Source: Burkholderiaceae bacterium (GTDB lineage Bacteria > Pseudomonadota > Gammaproteobacteria > Burkholderiales > Burkholderiaceae_C). From it: a stretch of DNA of 25,300 nucleotides. This document shows, piece after piece, positions 5,844 through 14,787 of the stretch. The translations under genes and the position numbers were made by a program. The stretch lies in assembly GCA_017999135.1 (NCBI GenBank), contig JAGOBT010000001.1, positions 1-25,300 on the forward strand. The letters run 5' to 3'. The notes beneath the pieces were generated by a model. The model was not told where the DNA came from, ran no database searches, and saw only the letters and a program-made list of their open reading frames with translations. Each line of letters begins with the position of its first letter. Position 1 is the first letter of the stretch.

Positions 5844-7959
5844 GCGCGGAAGGCGGACCCGAGCGCGTGGGCTCGGTCGGCCAGGGGTCGGGCTGGCGCA
5901 GCCGCTCGGCCACCGCCCGCTCTTCCGGCGCCGGTGGGCGGGTCAGCAGGCTCACCAGCACCAGCACCATGCAGCCCACCGGCACGCCGAACACGCCGGC
6001 GGCCACCGGGTCGATGCCGAACCAGCGCAGGTCGGCGCCGGCCTCGCCCAGGCCGAAGAACGCGCGCGGACCGGCGGTGTTGCGCGCCATGTACCAGAGG
6101 CACAGGCCGGCGCCGGCCAGCATGCCGGCCACCGCGCCGGCCCGGTTGGCACGGCGCCAGAAGATGCCCATCACCAGCGCCGGGAAGAAGGTGGCCGCCG
6201 CCAGCGAGAACGCCGCCGACACGAACGGCAGGATGGCGGTGATGCGCAACGACGCCACCCAGGCCGCCAGCACCGCCGTGATCAGCACCATCAGCTTGCT
6301 GAACATCACCCGCTTGATGGCCGACGCGTTGGGCCGCACCACCCGGAAGAAGAAGTCGTGCGACAGCGCGTTGCTGATGGTCAGCAGCAGGCCGTCGGCG
6401 GTGGACAGCGCCGCCGCCAGGCCGCCGGCGGCCACCAGATAGGTGACGACCAGCGGCAGGCCGCCCAGCTCGGGCGCGGCCAGCACGATCATGTCGGCGC
6501 CGAGGCGCAGCTCGGCAAACTGCAGGAAACCGTCGCCGTTGATGTCCTGCACCGACACCAGCGACGAATCCAGCTTGCTCCAGCGACGGATCCAGTCTGG
6601 CAGGCTGCCGAAGCTGGTGCCCACCAGCTCGGTGAACACCTGGTACTTCACCATCACCGCCAGCGCCGGCGCGCTGAGGTACAGCAGCACGATGAAGCTC
6701 AGCGACCAACCCACCGACCTCCGCGCCTGCGACACCGACGGCGTGGTGTAGTAGCGCGTCAGCACATGCGGCAGTGCCGCCGTGCCCAGCATCAGGCAGA
6801 ACACCAGTGCCAGGAAGTTGCTGCGCGCATGCTGGCCGTTGGTGCCATCGGCGCCCACCTGCCCGGCCTGCGGCGCCAGCCCGGCCAGCGGCTGGGCCTG
6901 GGCCTGGGCCTGGTCACGCTGGCGCTGGTAGACGGCGCGCGCCTCGGGCTCGGTGCGCGGCATGCGCTCCAGCGCCCGCTCGGCTTGCTGGATCTGCGCC
7001 AGCGGCGCGTTCTCGGCATGCATGCGCTCGATCTGGCGGCCCAGCAGCTCGGTGTCACTGGCCATCGCGGCGGGCACGTCGCGCAGCTTGCGCTGGGCGT
7101 CGTCGGCGCGCTCGGTCAGCAGGCGGCGCACCTCGACTTCGGCCGGGTCGGTCAGCAACTGGGTCTCGCGCTCGCTCACCACCTTCAGCTGCTGGCCGTA
7201 GCTGAACACCGGCAGCCACGAACCGGTCTGGTTGTGGCTGAGCCACATCACCGGTACGGTGTAGGCAATGATCAGCACGATGTACTGCGCCACCTGGGTC
7301 CAGGTGACGGCGCGCATGCCGCCCAGGAAGCTGCACACCAGCACGCCGCCCAAGCCGACGAACACGCCGATCTCGAAACTGAAGCCGGTCAGGTGCGACG
7401 TGACCAGGCCCACGCCGTAGACCTGAACCACCACGTAGACGAAGCTCACCAGCACCGTGGCCGCCACGGCGATCAGCCGCACCGCCTGGCCGCCGTAGCG
7501 GGCGCCCAGGAAATCCGGGATGGTGAACTGGCCGAAGCGCCGCAGGTACGGCGCCAGCAGGATGGCCACCAGGCAGTAGCCGCCGGTCCAGCCCAGGATG
7601 TAGGCCAGGCCGTCGAAGCCCTGCAGATACAGCACGCCGGCGGTGCCGATGAAGCTGGCGGCGCTCATCCAGTCGGCCGCGGTCGCCATGCCGTTGTACA
7701 TGGCCGGCACGCGACGGCCGGCCACGTAGTACTCGGCCTCGTCGGTGGTGCGGCTGGCCAGGCCGATGCCGGCATACACCAGCACGGTGGCGATCAGGAA
7801 GCTGCCGCCAATCCAGCCACGCGACCAGCCCTGCCGTTCCAGCAGCGCCAGCGCCACCACGAACAGCACCACTGCCAGGGTGAACAGCCCGTAGCGGCGG
7901 TGCAGCTTGCCGGCAAAGCGGCGGGTGGATTCGACGCTGCCCGAACGCAGGCTGGACAT
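5839..7959 (-). CDS. Sodium:solute symporter (acetate/organic-acid type, VC_2705-like subfamily)
   Basis: An inner-membrane secondary transporter of the SSS family; substrate likely acetate or another small monocarboxylate. The 706-residue product has the family core: EAEYYVAGRRVPAMYNGMA, ADWMSAASFIG, GQFTIPDFLGARYGG, LGGMRAVTWTQVAQY and GLAAALSTADGLLLTISNALSHD. Two features enlarge it beyond a typical 500-550-residue symporter: a hydrophilic insert at about 256-380, rich in Glu/Arg/Gln and probably coiled coil, and an EF-hand-like loop at 472-483 (DINGDGFLQFAE). From memory both occur in relatives, so they look like subfamily traits. Such symporters often pair with a small DUF4212 subunit; none is visible here. 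It lies 35 bases after ppsA on the same strand, suggesting joint expression when cells feed on C2/C3 acids. The Shine-Dalgarno sequence is weak. Confidence 0.88.
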   Translation of the reverse strand: MSSLRSGSVESTRRFAGKLHRRYGLFTLAVVLFVVALALLERQGWSRGWIGGSFLIATVLVYAGIGLASRTTDEAEYYVAGRRVPAMYNGMATAADWMSAASFIGTAGVLYLQGFDGLAYILGWTGGYCLVAILLAPYLRRFGQFTIPDFLGARYGGQAVRLIAVAATVLVSFVYVVVQVYGVGLVTSHLTGFSFEIGVFVGLGGVLVCSFLGGMRAVTWTQVAQYIVLIIAYTVPVMWLSHNQTGSWLPVFSYGQQLKVVSERETQLLTDPAEVEVRRLLTERADDAQRKLRDVPAAMASDTELLGRQIERMHAENAPLAQIQQAERALERMPRTEPEARAVYQRQRDQAQAQAQPLAGLAPQAGQVGADGTNGQHARSNFLALVFCLMLGTAALPHVLTRYYTTPSVSQARRSVGWSLSFIVLLYLSAPALAVMVKYQVFTELVGTSFGSLPDWIRRWSKLDSSLVSVQDINGDGFLQFAELRLGADMIVLAAPELGGLPLVVTYLVAAGGLAAALSTADGLLLTISNALSHDFFFRVVRPNASAIKRVMFSKLMVLITAVLAAWVASLRITAILPFVSAAFSLAAATFFPALVMGIFWRRANRAGAVAGMLAGAGLCLWYMARNTAGPRAFFGLGEAGADLRWFGIDPVAAGVFGVPVGCMVLVLVSLLTRPPAPEERAVAERLRQPDPWPTEPTRSGPPSAL

Positions 7960-7994
7960 GGGAACGGGTCAGCCTGGTGCGGGCCAGCGTGGCG

Positions 7995-10391
7995 TCAGCG
8001 CTGGGCCAGCCGGGTCCAGGTGTCGACCACCGAGTCGGGGTTCAGCGAAATCGACACGATGCCCTCGGCCGCCAGCCAGTCGGCGAAGTCGGGGTGGTCG
8101 CTGGGGCCCTGGCCGCAGATGCCGATGTACTTGCCATGCGCCCGGCAGGCGGCAATGGCGCGGCTGATCAGCGCCTTGACAGCAGGATCACGCTCGTCGA
8201 AATCGGCCGCCAGCAGTTCCAGGCCGGAGTCGCGGTCGAGCCCCAGCGTGAGTTGCGTCAGGTCGTTCGAGCCGATGCTCATGCCATCGAAGTGGGCCAG
8301 GAACTGGTCGGCCAGGATGGCGTTGCTGGGCACCTCGCACATCATGATCACGCGCAGGCCGTTCTGGCCGCGTGCCAGGCCACGGTCGGCCAGCAGACCC
8401 ACCACTTTCTCGGCCTGGCTGACGGTGCGCACGAAGGGCACCATGATCTCGACGTTGGTCAGGCCCATGTCGTTGCGCACCCGCTTGATGGCCTCGCACT
8501 CCATCGCGAAGGCATCGGCGAAGCCGCCGCTGATGTAGCGGCTGGCACCGCGGAACCCCAGCATCGGGTTCTCTTCATCGGGCTCGTAGCGGCTGCCGCC
8601 GATCAGCTTCTTGTACTCGTTGCTCTTGAAATCGGACAGCCGCACGATCACCGACTTGGGCCAGAACGCAGCAGCGATGGTGGCCACGCCTTCGACCAGC
8701 TTGTCGACGTAGAACGCCCGCGGGCTGGCATGGCCACGCGCCACCGATTCCACCGCCTTCTTCAGGTCGGGGTCGATGTTCGGGTAGTCGAGGATCGCCT
8801 TCGGGTGCACGCCGATGTTGTTGTTGATGATGAATTCCAGCCGCGCCAGGCCCACGCCGCTGTTGGGAATCTGGGCAAAGTCGAAGGCCAGCGTGGGGTT
8901 GCCCACGTTCATCATGATCTTCACCGGGCAATAGGGCAGCTCGCCGCGCTTGACCTCGGTGATCTCGGTCTCGAGCAGGCCGTCGTAGATGAAGCCGGTG
9001 TCGCCTTCGCTGCAGACCACGGTGACGAGTTGGCCGTCGGTCAGGTGCTCGGTGGCGTCGCCACAGCCCACTACGGCCGGGATGCCCAGCTCGCGCGCGA
9101 TGATGGCTGCATGGCAGGTGCGCCCGCCGCGGTTGGTGACGATGGCGCTGGCGCGCTTCATCACCGGCTCCCAGTTGGGGTCGGTCATGTCGGTGACGAG
9201 CACATCACCCGGCTGCACCTTGTCCATCTCGCTGATGTGCGAGACCAGGCGCACCGGCCCGGTGCCGATCCTCTGGCCGATGGCGCGGCCTTCGGCCAGC
9301 ACGGCACTGTGGCCCTTGAGCTTGTAGCGGTGCTCGGTCTGGTTGGCCGACTGGCTCTTCACCGTCTCGGGCCGGGCCTGCAGGATGTAGAGCTTGCCGT
9401 CCTCACCGTCCTTGCCCCACTCGATGTCCATCGCGCGGCCGTAGTGCTGCTCGATGATCAGCGCGTACTTGGCCAGCTCGGCCACGTCGGCATCGTTCAG
9501 CGCATAGCGGTTGCGCAATTCAGGCGGGTTGTCCACGGTGCGCACCAGCTTGCCGGTGGCCAGGCGCTCGTCCGTGGGCGCGAATTCCATGCGGATCAGC
9601 TTGGATCCCAGGTTGCGGCGGATGATGGCCTGCTTGCCGGCCTTCAGGCCCGGCTTGTGCACATAGAACTCATCGGGATTGACGGCGCCCTGCACCACCG
9701 TCTCGCCCAGGCCGTAGCTGGCGGTGATGAAGACCACGTCTTCGAAGCCGCTCTCGGTGTCGATGGTGAACATCACGCCGGCCGCACCGACATCGCTGCG
9801 CACCATGCGCTGCACGCCGGCCGACAGCGCCACGTCGGCATGGGCAAAGCCCTTGTGCACCCGGTAGCTGATGGCGCGGTCGTTGTAGAGGCTGGCGAAG
9901 ACCTCCTTCATCTTGTGCAGCACGTCGTCGATGCCGTGCACGTTCAGGAAGGTTTCCTGCTGGCCGGCGAACGACGCATCGGGCAGGTCTTCGGCCGTGG
10001 CCGACGAGCGCACCGCAAAGCTGGCGCTGGGGTTGCCGGCGGTCAGTTCGGCGAACGAGGCACGCACCGCGGCTTCGAAATCGGCCGGGAACGGTGCGTC
10101 GATCACCCACTGGCGGATCTGCGCGCCTGCGGCGGCCAGGGCGTTGACGTCGTCGGTGTCCAGCGCGTCGAGGCGGGCGTTGATCTTCTCGGTCAGGCCG
10201 CCATGGGTCAGGAACTCGCGGAAGGCATGCGCCGTGGTGGCAAAGCCACCGGGCACGCGCACGCCGGTGGCGGCGAGCTGGCTGATCATCTCGCCGAGGC
10301 TGGCGTTCTTGCCGCCAACCACCTCGACGTCATGCATTCTCAGGTGTTCAAACGGGATGACCAGGGCGGTCGCCAGATGGGTGGAAGACAT
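7995..10391 (-). CDS. ppsA: Phosphoenolpyruvate synthase
   Basis: Converts pyruvate plus ATP to PEP, AMP and phosphate, the entry to gluconeogenesis from pyruvate, lactate or alanine. The 798-residue product has the three expected parts: N-terminal ATP-binding domain ([32 protein letters not shown] at about 125-144), the swivelling phosphohistidine domain with [13 protein letters not shown] (catalytic His427; Thr425 is the equivalent of the regulatory Thr two residues before the His) and the C-terminal pyruvate/PEP barrel ([40 protein letters not shown]). The start ATG at 10391 gives the family N-terminus and has GGAG about eight bases upstream; the upstream ATG at 10505 only adds Pro/Arg-rich sequence. 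Divergent from its regulator ppsR. Confidence 0.97.
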   Translation of the reverse strand: MSSTHLATALVIPFEHLRMHDVEVVGGKNASLGEMISQLAATGVRVPGGFATTAHAFREFLTHGGLTEKINARLDALDTDDVNALAAAGAQIRQWVIDAPFPADFEAAVRASFAELTAGNPSASFAVRSSATAEDLPDASFAGQQETFLNVHGIDDVLHKMKEVFASLYNDRAISYRVHKGFAHADVALSAGVQRMVRSDVGAAGVMFTIDTESGFEDVVFITASYGLGETVVQGAVNPDEFYVHKPGLKAGKQAIIRRNLGSKLIRMEFAPTDERLATGKLVRTVDNPPELRNRYALNDADVAELAKYALIIEQHYGRAMDIEWGKDGEDGKLYILQARPETVKSQSANQTEHRYKLKGHSAVLAEGRAIGQRIGTGPVRLVSHISEMDKVQPGDVLVTDMTDPNWEPVMKRASAIVTNRGGRTCHAAIIARELGIPAVVGCGDATEHLTDGQLVTVVCSEGDTGFIYDGLLETEITEVKRGELPYCPVKIMMNVGNPTLAFDFAQIPNSGVGLARLEFIINNNIGVHPKAILDYPNIDPDLKKAVESVARGHASPRAFYVDKLVEGVATIAAAFWPKSVIVRLSDFKSNEYKKLIGGSRYEPDEENPMLGFRGASRYISGGFADAFAMECEAIKRVRNDMGLTNVEIMVPFVRTVSQAEKVVGLLADRGLARGQNGLRVIMMCEVPSNAILADQFLAHFDGMSIGSNDLTQLTLGLDRDSGLELLAADFDERDPAVKALISRAIAACRAHGKYIGICGQGPSDHPDFADWLAAEGIVSISLNPDSVVDTWTRLAQR

Positions 10392-10628
10392 GGGAAAGCT
10401 CCGGGATGGTGGGAAAAGCGGGCGACAGGCGGCCCCCAGCCGGCCCACACGCCTGCCCCCGCAGCGGCGTGGCGCTGGCTGTGGAGGGTGGGGCAGGCGG
10501 GGCACATGGCGTGGGGTGTGCGCGTGCGGCGGGTGTTGGGTGGGCCAGGCCGCGGCTGCGGCATGGCGCTTGCAAGATGCAAGCCATTCTAAGGACGATG
10601 CCGCCTATCATGGCCCGGCGCACCCCCC
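10392..10628. promoter_or_regulatory. ppsA/ppsR divergent promoter region
   Basis: A 237-base non-coding stretch between two divergent genes, so it must hold both promoters. The part next to ppsA (10400-10560) is GC-rich and shows nothing I recognise. The part next to ppsR is less GC-rich and holds the inverted repeat at 10568-10584; beside it TAGAAT on the minus strand (10586-10591) is a possible -10 for ppsA, and TATCAT on the plus strand (10606-10611) a possible -10 for ppsR. Neither has a good -35. Confidence 0.5.
10568..10584. promoter_or_regulatory. Candidate operator: inverted repeat GCTTGCA-AGA-TGCAAGC
   Basis: Perfect 7-bp arms with a three-base spacer. It lies 44 bases before the ppsR start and immediately downstream, for ppsA transcription, of the possible -10 TAGAAT. 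An exact short palindrome at this place looks like a binding site for a dimeric regulator, with repression of ppsA the simplest model. I cannot name the regulator. Confidence 0.45.
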
Positions 10629-11477
10629 ATGACTGCAGACCTGACCCCCACCATGCCCAATCGCAGCGTGTTCTTTGTCTCGGACGGCACCGGCATCACC
10701 GCCGAGACCTTCGGCAATTCGATCCTGGCGCAGTTTCCGGCCGTGCCGCGGCATGTGCGCCGGCCGTTCATCGAGACGCCCGACAAGGCGCGCGAGGTGC
10801 TCGAAGAAATCAACCAGGTGGCCGCTGCCGAGGGCAAGCGGCCGATCGTCTTCATCACCCTGGTCGACGACGACGTGCGCCAGATCATCACCGGGCCCGA
10901 CTGCCACGGCATGGTGCTCGACATCCTGCAGGCCTTCGTGGTGCCGCTGGAGGCCGAATTCGGCGTCAAGAGCAACCACCGCGTGGGCCGCTTCTCCGAT
11001 GCCGCCAAGAGCAGCGAGTACAACGAGCGCATCGAGGCCATCAACTTCAGCCTGGCACACGACGACGGGCAATCTGCCCGCAACCTGGCCAGCGCGGATG
11101 TGATCCTGCTGGGTGTCAGCCGCAGCGGCAAGACGCCCACCAGCCTGTACCTGGCCATGCAGCACGGCATCAAGGCAGCCAACTACCCACTGATCCCCGA
11201 AGACTTCGAGCGCCACAAGCTGCCCACGCCGCTGGCGCCGTACCTGAAGAAGTGCTTCGGCCTGACCATCGACCCCGAACGCCTGAGCCAGATCCGCAAT
11301 GAGCGCCGCCCCGGCAGCAAGTACGCCGCGCTGGAGAACTGCCGCTACGAGGTGAAAGAGGCCGAGTCGATGATGCGGCGCAGCGGCGTCAGCTGGCTGA
11401 GCAGCACGCACAAGTCGATCGAGGAAATCGCCACCACCATCCTGCGCGACATCCGGCCCGATCGGCTGATCTACTGA
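10629..11477 (+). CDS. ppsR: PEP synthase regulatory protein (bifunctional kinase/pyrophosphorylase)
   Basis: Controls PpsA by ADP-dependent phosphorylation and phosphate-dependent dephosphorylation of the Thr near its catalytic His. The 282-residue product belongs to the DUF299 family: N-terminal VFFVSDGTGITAETFGNSIL, central P-loop GVSRSGKTPTSLYLA (GxxxxGKT at 162-169) and C-terminal YEVKEAESMMRRSGVSWLSSTHKSIEEIATTIL. Length is usual. The ATG at 10629 opens the frame; a second ATG at 10653 (MPNRSVFFVSDG) matches the family N-terminus equally well, and neither has a clear Shine-Dalgarno sequence. Divergent from ppsA, the target, as in many betaproteobacteria. Confidence 0.96.
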   Translation: MTADLTPTMPNRSVFFVSDGTGITAETFGNSILAQFPAVPRHVRRPFIETPDKAREVLEEINQVAAAEGKRPIVFITLVDDDVRQIITGPDCHGMVLDILQAFVVPLEAEFGVKSNHRVGRFSDAAKSSEYNERIEAINFSLAHDDGQSARNLASADVILLGVSRSGKTPTSLYLAMQHGIKAANYPLIPEDFERHKLPTPLAPYLKKCFGLTIDPERLSQIRNERRPGSKYAALENCRYEVKEAESMMRRSGVSWLSSTHKSIEEIATTILRDIRPDRLIY

Positions 11478-11492
11478 TCCTGCGGGCCTTCA

Positions 11493-11509
11493 GCCGCCCG
11501 GCCGGCGGC
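11493..11509 (+). repeat. GC-rich hairpin between ppsR and the diguanylate cyclase gene
   Basis: GCCGCC and GGCGGC arms around CGGCC, 16 bases after the ppsR stop and 14 before the next start. It lacks a T-run, so termination is uncertain; at this GC content such short stems are also common by chance. Confidence 0.3.
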
Positions 11510-11522
11510 CGATGACCCTGGG

Positions 11523-13355
11523 ATGATCCGCTGGCATCCGTGGGGCCCGAAGGCAGGCAGGCGGCCGCTGCAGGCGCTGGTGCGGTTGCTGCTGGCCTGC
11601 CTGTTGCCCTGGTGCGCAGCGCAGGCCGCGGGGCCGGGCGCCCACCCGGCGCCAGCGCTGGTGCTGGGCCCGCACACCACCGAGGCCGCGGTGTGGCAGG
11701 CGCTTCGGGTGCGCACCGGCCTGCCCGACGGCACTCAACTGGGCAACCTGCCCGCCAGCCCCGACGGCTGGCGCGCCGCACCGCCGACCACCGGCAACCT
11801 GGGCCCGCAGCGCCAACCGGTGGCCCTGCGGCTGGACTGGCTGGTGGCCGCCGGGAGCGGCGGCGACTGGATGCTGGAGATCGACTACCCGTCGCTCGAC
11901 CACATCGAGCTCCAGTTGCTGGGCCCCGACGGCCGCACGCAGCGCTGGACGCTGGGCGATGCCCACCCGTTCAGCCAGCGGGCGGTGGCCAGCCGGGCAT
12001 TCGCCGTGCCGCTGGTGCTGCAGGCGGGCCAGCACTACCGGCTGGTGGGCGTGGTGCACACCACCGGCAGCATGATCCTGCCGATCCGGCTGGTGCGGCC
12101 CGAGGCCTTCCGGCTCGACGAATCCCGCGCCATGCTGCTGCAGGGCTGGATCGGCGGCGCGCTGTTCTGCCTGCTGGTCTACGCGCTGTCGCTGGGGCGG
12201 GCGCTGCGCGAGCCGGCGCACCTGTGGTTTGCGCTGAACGTGCTGGGCACCGGCGTGTTCTTCCTCAGCTACGAAGGCCTGGGCGTGCAGCATGTCTGGG
12301 GCGAGGTGGCCTGGGCGCGCGAGAAGATCACGATGCTGGCCGCGCTGCTGGGGCTGGGCAGCGCCTTCCTGTACGTGGACGCGGTGCTCGACCTGGCCCG
12401 GCGCTCGCCCTGGCTCAGCCGCACCATGCGCGGCCTGGCGCTGTTGCTGCTGGTGGCGCTGGCCCTGTTCGCCCTGGGCGGGATCGACTACCGCAGCGCC
12501 TACCTGGCCAATGTGGTGCTGAGCCCGGCGCCGCTGATCCTGGCGCTGCCCACGGCCTGGCGTCTGGCACGCGCCGGCGACCGTGTGGCGCGCACCCTGC
12601 TGGTGGGCTGGGCGGTGTTCGGCGCCTGCGCGCTGTGCTTCACGCTGCTGCAGCGCGGGCTGCTGCCGATGGGCTTCTGGGTCGGCCATGCGTTCCAGTT
12701 CGGCACGCTGGTCGAGCTGATGACCTGGATGGTGGTGCTGGGATCACGCACCCGCGCCAGCCACATGGCCGGCGAGTTGGCCGTGCGCGAGCGCGACCTG
12801 CTGGCCACCATCGCCCAGACCGACGCGCTGACCGGCCTGCTCAACCGCCGCGGCCTGCAGGCGGCAGCCGAGCCGCTGCTGGCCCGCTGCGACACCCGCC
12901 ACCCCCATGCCGTCTACCTGATCGACCTGGACCGCTTCAAGCCGATCAACGACCTGCATGGCCATGACGCCGGCGACGCGGTGCTGCGCAGCCTGGCCGA
13001 GCGGCTGACAGCCGCCGTGCGCCCCGACGACCTGGTGGCCCGCATCGGTGGTGATGAATTCGTGGTGATGACTGCCCGGCTGGACCCCGACGCCGACGCC
13101 GACGCGCGGGCGCTGGCCCAGCGGCTGCTGCAGACCGTGGCCCGGCCGTTCGATCTGGACGGTCATGCGCTGGACCTGGGCATGACGGTGGGCTATGCCC
13201 TGGCCCCGCACGATGGCCGGCTGCTGGGCGACCTGCTCAAGCGCGCCGACGCCGCGATGTATGCCGGCAAACTGGCCGGCCGCGGCGGCGTGCGGCGCGG
13301 CGCGGCGGGCGCCGGGATGGCGGCAGAACACCGCGAGGCCGAGCCGGCGCATTGA
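11523..13355 (+). CDS. Membrane diguanylate cyclase with 7TMR-DISM sensor
   Basis: Predicted to make the second messenger c-di-GMP from two GTP in response to a periplasmic signal. The 610-residue product has a signal peptide (about 1-36, ending AAQA), an extracellular beta-rich domain (about 45-195) of the 7TMR-DISMED2 type, seven hydrophobic segments (about 203-407), a short linker helix and a C-terminal GGDEF domain (about 430-590). The active site is intact: TDALTGLLNRRG, LIDLDRFKPIND with metal-binding Asp468, and GGDEF at 509-513. An inhibitory-site RxxD (R500-D503) sits five residues before GGDEF, so product inhibition is likely. No EAL domain. It starts 45 bases after ppsR on the same strand. 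The Shine-Dalgarno sequence is poor, so the exact start is uncertain. The signal it senses cannot be read from the sequence. Confidence 0.9.
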   Translation: MIRWHPWGPKAGRRPLQALVRLLLACLLPWCAAQAAGPGAHPAPALVLGPHTTEAAVWQALRVRTGLPDGTQLGNLPASPDGWRAAPPTTGNLGPQRQPVALRLDWLVAAGSGGDWMLEIDYPSLDHIELQLLGPDGRTQRWTLGDAHPFSQRAVASRAFAVPLVLQAGQHYRLVGVVHTTGSMILPIRLVRPEAFRLDESRAMLLQGWIGGALFCLLVYALSLGRALREPAHLWFALNVLGTGVFFLSYEGLGVQHVWGEVAWAREKITMLAALLGLGSAFLYVDAVLDLARRSPWLSRTMRGLALLLLVALALFALGGIDYRSAYLANVVLSPAPLILALPTAWRLARAGDRVARTLLVGWAVFGACALCFTLLQRGLLPMGFWVGHAFQFGTLVELMTWMVVLGSRTRASHMAGELAVRERDLLATIAQTDALTGLLNRRGLQAAAEPLLARCDTRHPHAVYLIDLDRFKPINDLHGHDAGDAVLRSLAERLTAAVRPDDLVARIGGDEFVVMTARLDPDADADARALAQRLLQTVARPFDLDGHALDLGMTVGYALAPHDGRLLGDLLKRADAAMYAGKLAGRGGVRRGAAGAGMAAEHREAEPAH

Positions 13356-13364
13356 TGCGCCGGC
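13343..13364. terminator. Hairpin spanning the stop codon of the diguanylate cyclase gene, possible bidirectional terminator
   Basis: GCCGGCGC and GCGCCGGC form a perfect 8-bp GC stem around ATTGAT (10 bp if the inner AT pairs are counted). The TGA stop of the cyclase gene is in the loop. It lies between two convergent genes, where a shared terminator is expected, but no T-run follows on either side. Confidence 0.42.
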
Positions 13365-13381
13365 CTGCGCAGACCGCCCGG

Positions 13382-14152
13382 TCAGACGCGGCGCTGCGCC
13401 TCGTAGAAGCACACCGCCGCCGCCGCGGCCACGTTCAGCGATTCCTCGCCGCCGGGCTGGGGGATGCGCACCTGCAGCGCACAGCGCGCCAGCAGGTCGG
13501 CCGACACGCCCTGCCCTTCATGGCCCAGCACCCAGGCGCAAGGCCGGGGCAGCGCGGCCCGGTGCAGCAGCTGGTCGGTGGCCAGGCAGGTGCCCACCAG
13601 CGGCACCTGCAGCGCCGCCAGGTCATCGGCCTGCAGGCCCTCCACCAGCCGCAGGCCGAAGTGCGCGCCCATGCCGGCGCGCAGCACCTTGGGCGACCAC
13701 AGCGCCGCCGTGCCCTGCAGCGCCAGCACCTGGCCCACGCCGAAGGCCGCGGCGCTGCGCAGGATGCTGCCGACGTTGCCGGCGTCCTGCAGCCGGTCGA
13801 GCACCACGCTGGCGGCCTGCGGGTCGATCGCCGGCATGGCGGGCACCGGCAGCAGGTAGCCGATGCGCGCCGGCGACGGCAGCGCGCTCAGCCCGTCGAA
13901 CAGTGCATCGGGCACCCGCAGCACCCGCGGCGCCCACTGGGCCAGCGCCCGCAGCGCCGGTTGGCCCCAGGCCGCAGCGCTGATCACCGCCTGCGCCGGC
14001 CGCTGGCCGCGCTGCTGCAGTGCGCTGCACAGGTGCTCGCCTTCCAGCCACAGCTCGCCGCCCTTGCGGTAGCCGGCCGGGTCGCGCGCCAGCCTGCGCA
14101 GGCGCTGCAGCAGCGGGTTGTCCTTCGACGTGATGTCCAGCGGCGCGGTCAT
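13382..14152 (-). CDS. TrmH/SpoU family RNA 2'-O-ribose methyltransferase
   Basis: An S-adenosylmethionine-dependent SPOUT methyltransferase acting on rRNA or tRNA ribose; the exact target is not evident. The 256-residue product has an N-terminal substrate-binding region ([26 protein letters not shown]) and the three SpoU motifs: [18 protein letters not shown] (with Asn126 and Arg132), [11 protein letters not shown] (207-217) and [18 protein letters not shown] (230-247). It is the last gene of the envelope operon and its ATG overlaps the rnhB stop as ATGA. Convergent with the diguanylate cyclase gene, 26 bases away. Confidence 0.92.
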   Translation of the reverse strand: MTAPLDITSKDNPLLQRLRRLARDPAGYRKGGELWLEGEHLCSALQQRGQRPAQAVISAAAWGQPALRALAQWAPRVLRVPDALFDGLSALPSPARIGYLLPVPAMPAIDPQAASVVLDRLQDAGNVGSILRSAAAFGVGQVLALQGTAALWSPKVLRAGMGAHFGLRLVEGLQADDLAALQVPLVGTCLATDQLLHRAALPRPCAWVLGHEGQGVSADLLARCALQVRIPQPGGEESLNVAAAAAVCFYEAQRRV

Positions 14153-14787
14153 GGACCGTCCGGCACGCCGGCCTCGATCACCGCCCGCACCGGCGCATAG
14201 CTGCGGCGGTGCGCCGGGCAGGCACCGTGCTGGCGCAGCGCGGCCAGGTGCTCGGCCGTCGGATAGCCCTTGTGGCCGACAAAGTTATAGGCCGGGTAGT
14301 CGGCATGCAGGGCCTCGCACAACCGGTCGCGGTGCACCTTGGCCAGGATCGATGCCGCCGAGATCGCCGGCACCTTGCTGTCGCCCTGCACGATGGCGGC
14401 GGCGGGCATCTTGAGCACCGGCAGGCGGTTGCCATCGACCAGCACCCGGTGCGGCAGCAGGCGCAGGCCGGCCACGGCACGCTGCATGGCCAGCAGCGTG
14501 GCCTGCAGGATGTTGAGCCGGTCGATCTCGTCGACGCTGGCTTCGGCAATGCAGCAGGCCAAGGCTTTGGCGCGGATCTCGTCGAACAACGCGGCGCGCC
14601 GGCGGGCGCTGAGCGCCTTGCTGTCGGCCAGGCCGCGGATCGGCTTCAGGTCGTCCAGGATCACTGCGGCCGCCACCACCGGCCCGGCCAGCGGGCCGCG
14701 GCCTGCCTCGTCGACGCCGGCCACCAGGCCCGGGGTGGCCCACAGCGGGCCCAGTTGCTCAGGCTTGAAGGACTTGCGCGATGGCAT
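14149..14787 (-). CDS. rnhB: Ribonuclease HII
   Basis: Cuts the RNA strand of RNA-DNA hybrids and removes single ribonucleotides left in DNA. In the 212-residue product the four acidic catalytic residues are in place: Asp26 and Glu27 ([20 protein letters not shown]), Asp118 ([10 protein letters not shown]) and Asp136 ([13 protein letters not shown]). [14 protein letters not shown] near the C-terminus is also typical. The ATG at 14787 is the first sensible start and makes the gene overlap the end of lpxB by 29 bases; a non-ATG start inside the first 20 residues cannot be excluded. The stop overlaps the trmH start. Confidence 0.96.
   Translation of the reverse strand: MPSRKSFKPEQLGPLWATPGLVAGVDEAGRGPLAGPVVAAAVILDDLKPIRGLADSKALSARRRAALFDEIRAKALACCIAEASVDEIDRLNILQATLLAMQRAVAGLRLLPHRVLVDGNRLPVLKMPAAAIVQGDSKVPAISAASILAKVHRDRLCEALHADYPAYNFVGHKGYPTAEHLAALRQHGACPAHRRSYAPVRAVIEAGVPDGP

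Noticed and set aside
6892..6912. Short tandem repeat CTGGGC, three and a half copies
   Set aside because: Encodes the in-frame QAQAQAQ run within the symporter insert; a six-base unit cannot shift the frame and such runs are common in Gln/Ala-rich linkers.
6358..8538. 726-codon open frame on the plus strand across the symporter and the end of ppsA
   Set aside because: Antisense artefact of the codon bias of two well-supported minus-strand genes.
7977..10592. 871-codon open frame on the plus strand opposite ppsA
   Set aside because: Antisense shadow of ppsA: composition is His/Gln/Arg/Gly-rich, no family motif is visible, and the minus strand holds an unmistakable PpsA. Long antisense frames are expected at this GC content.
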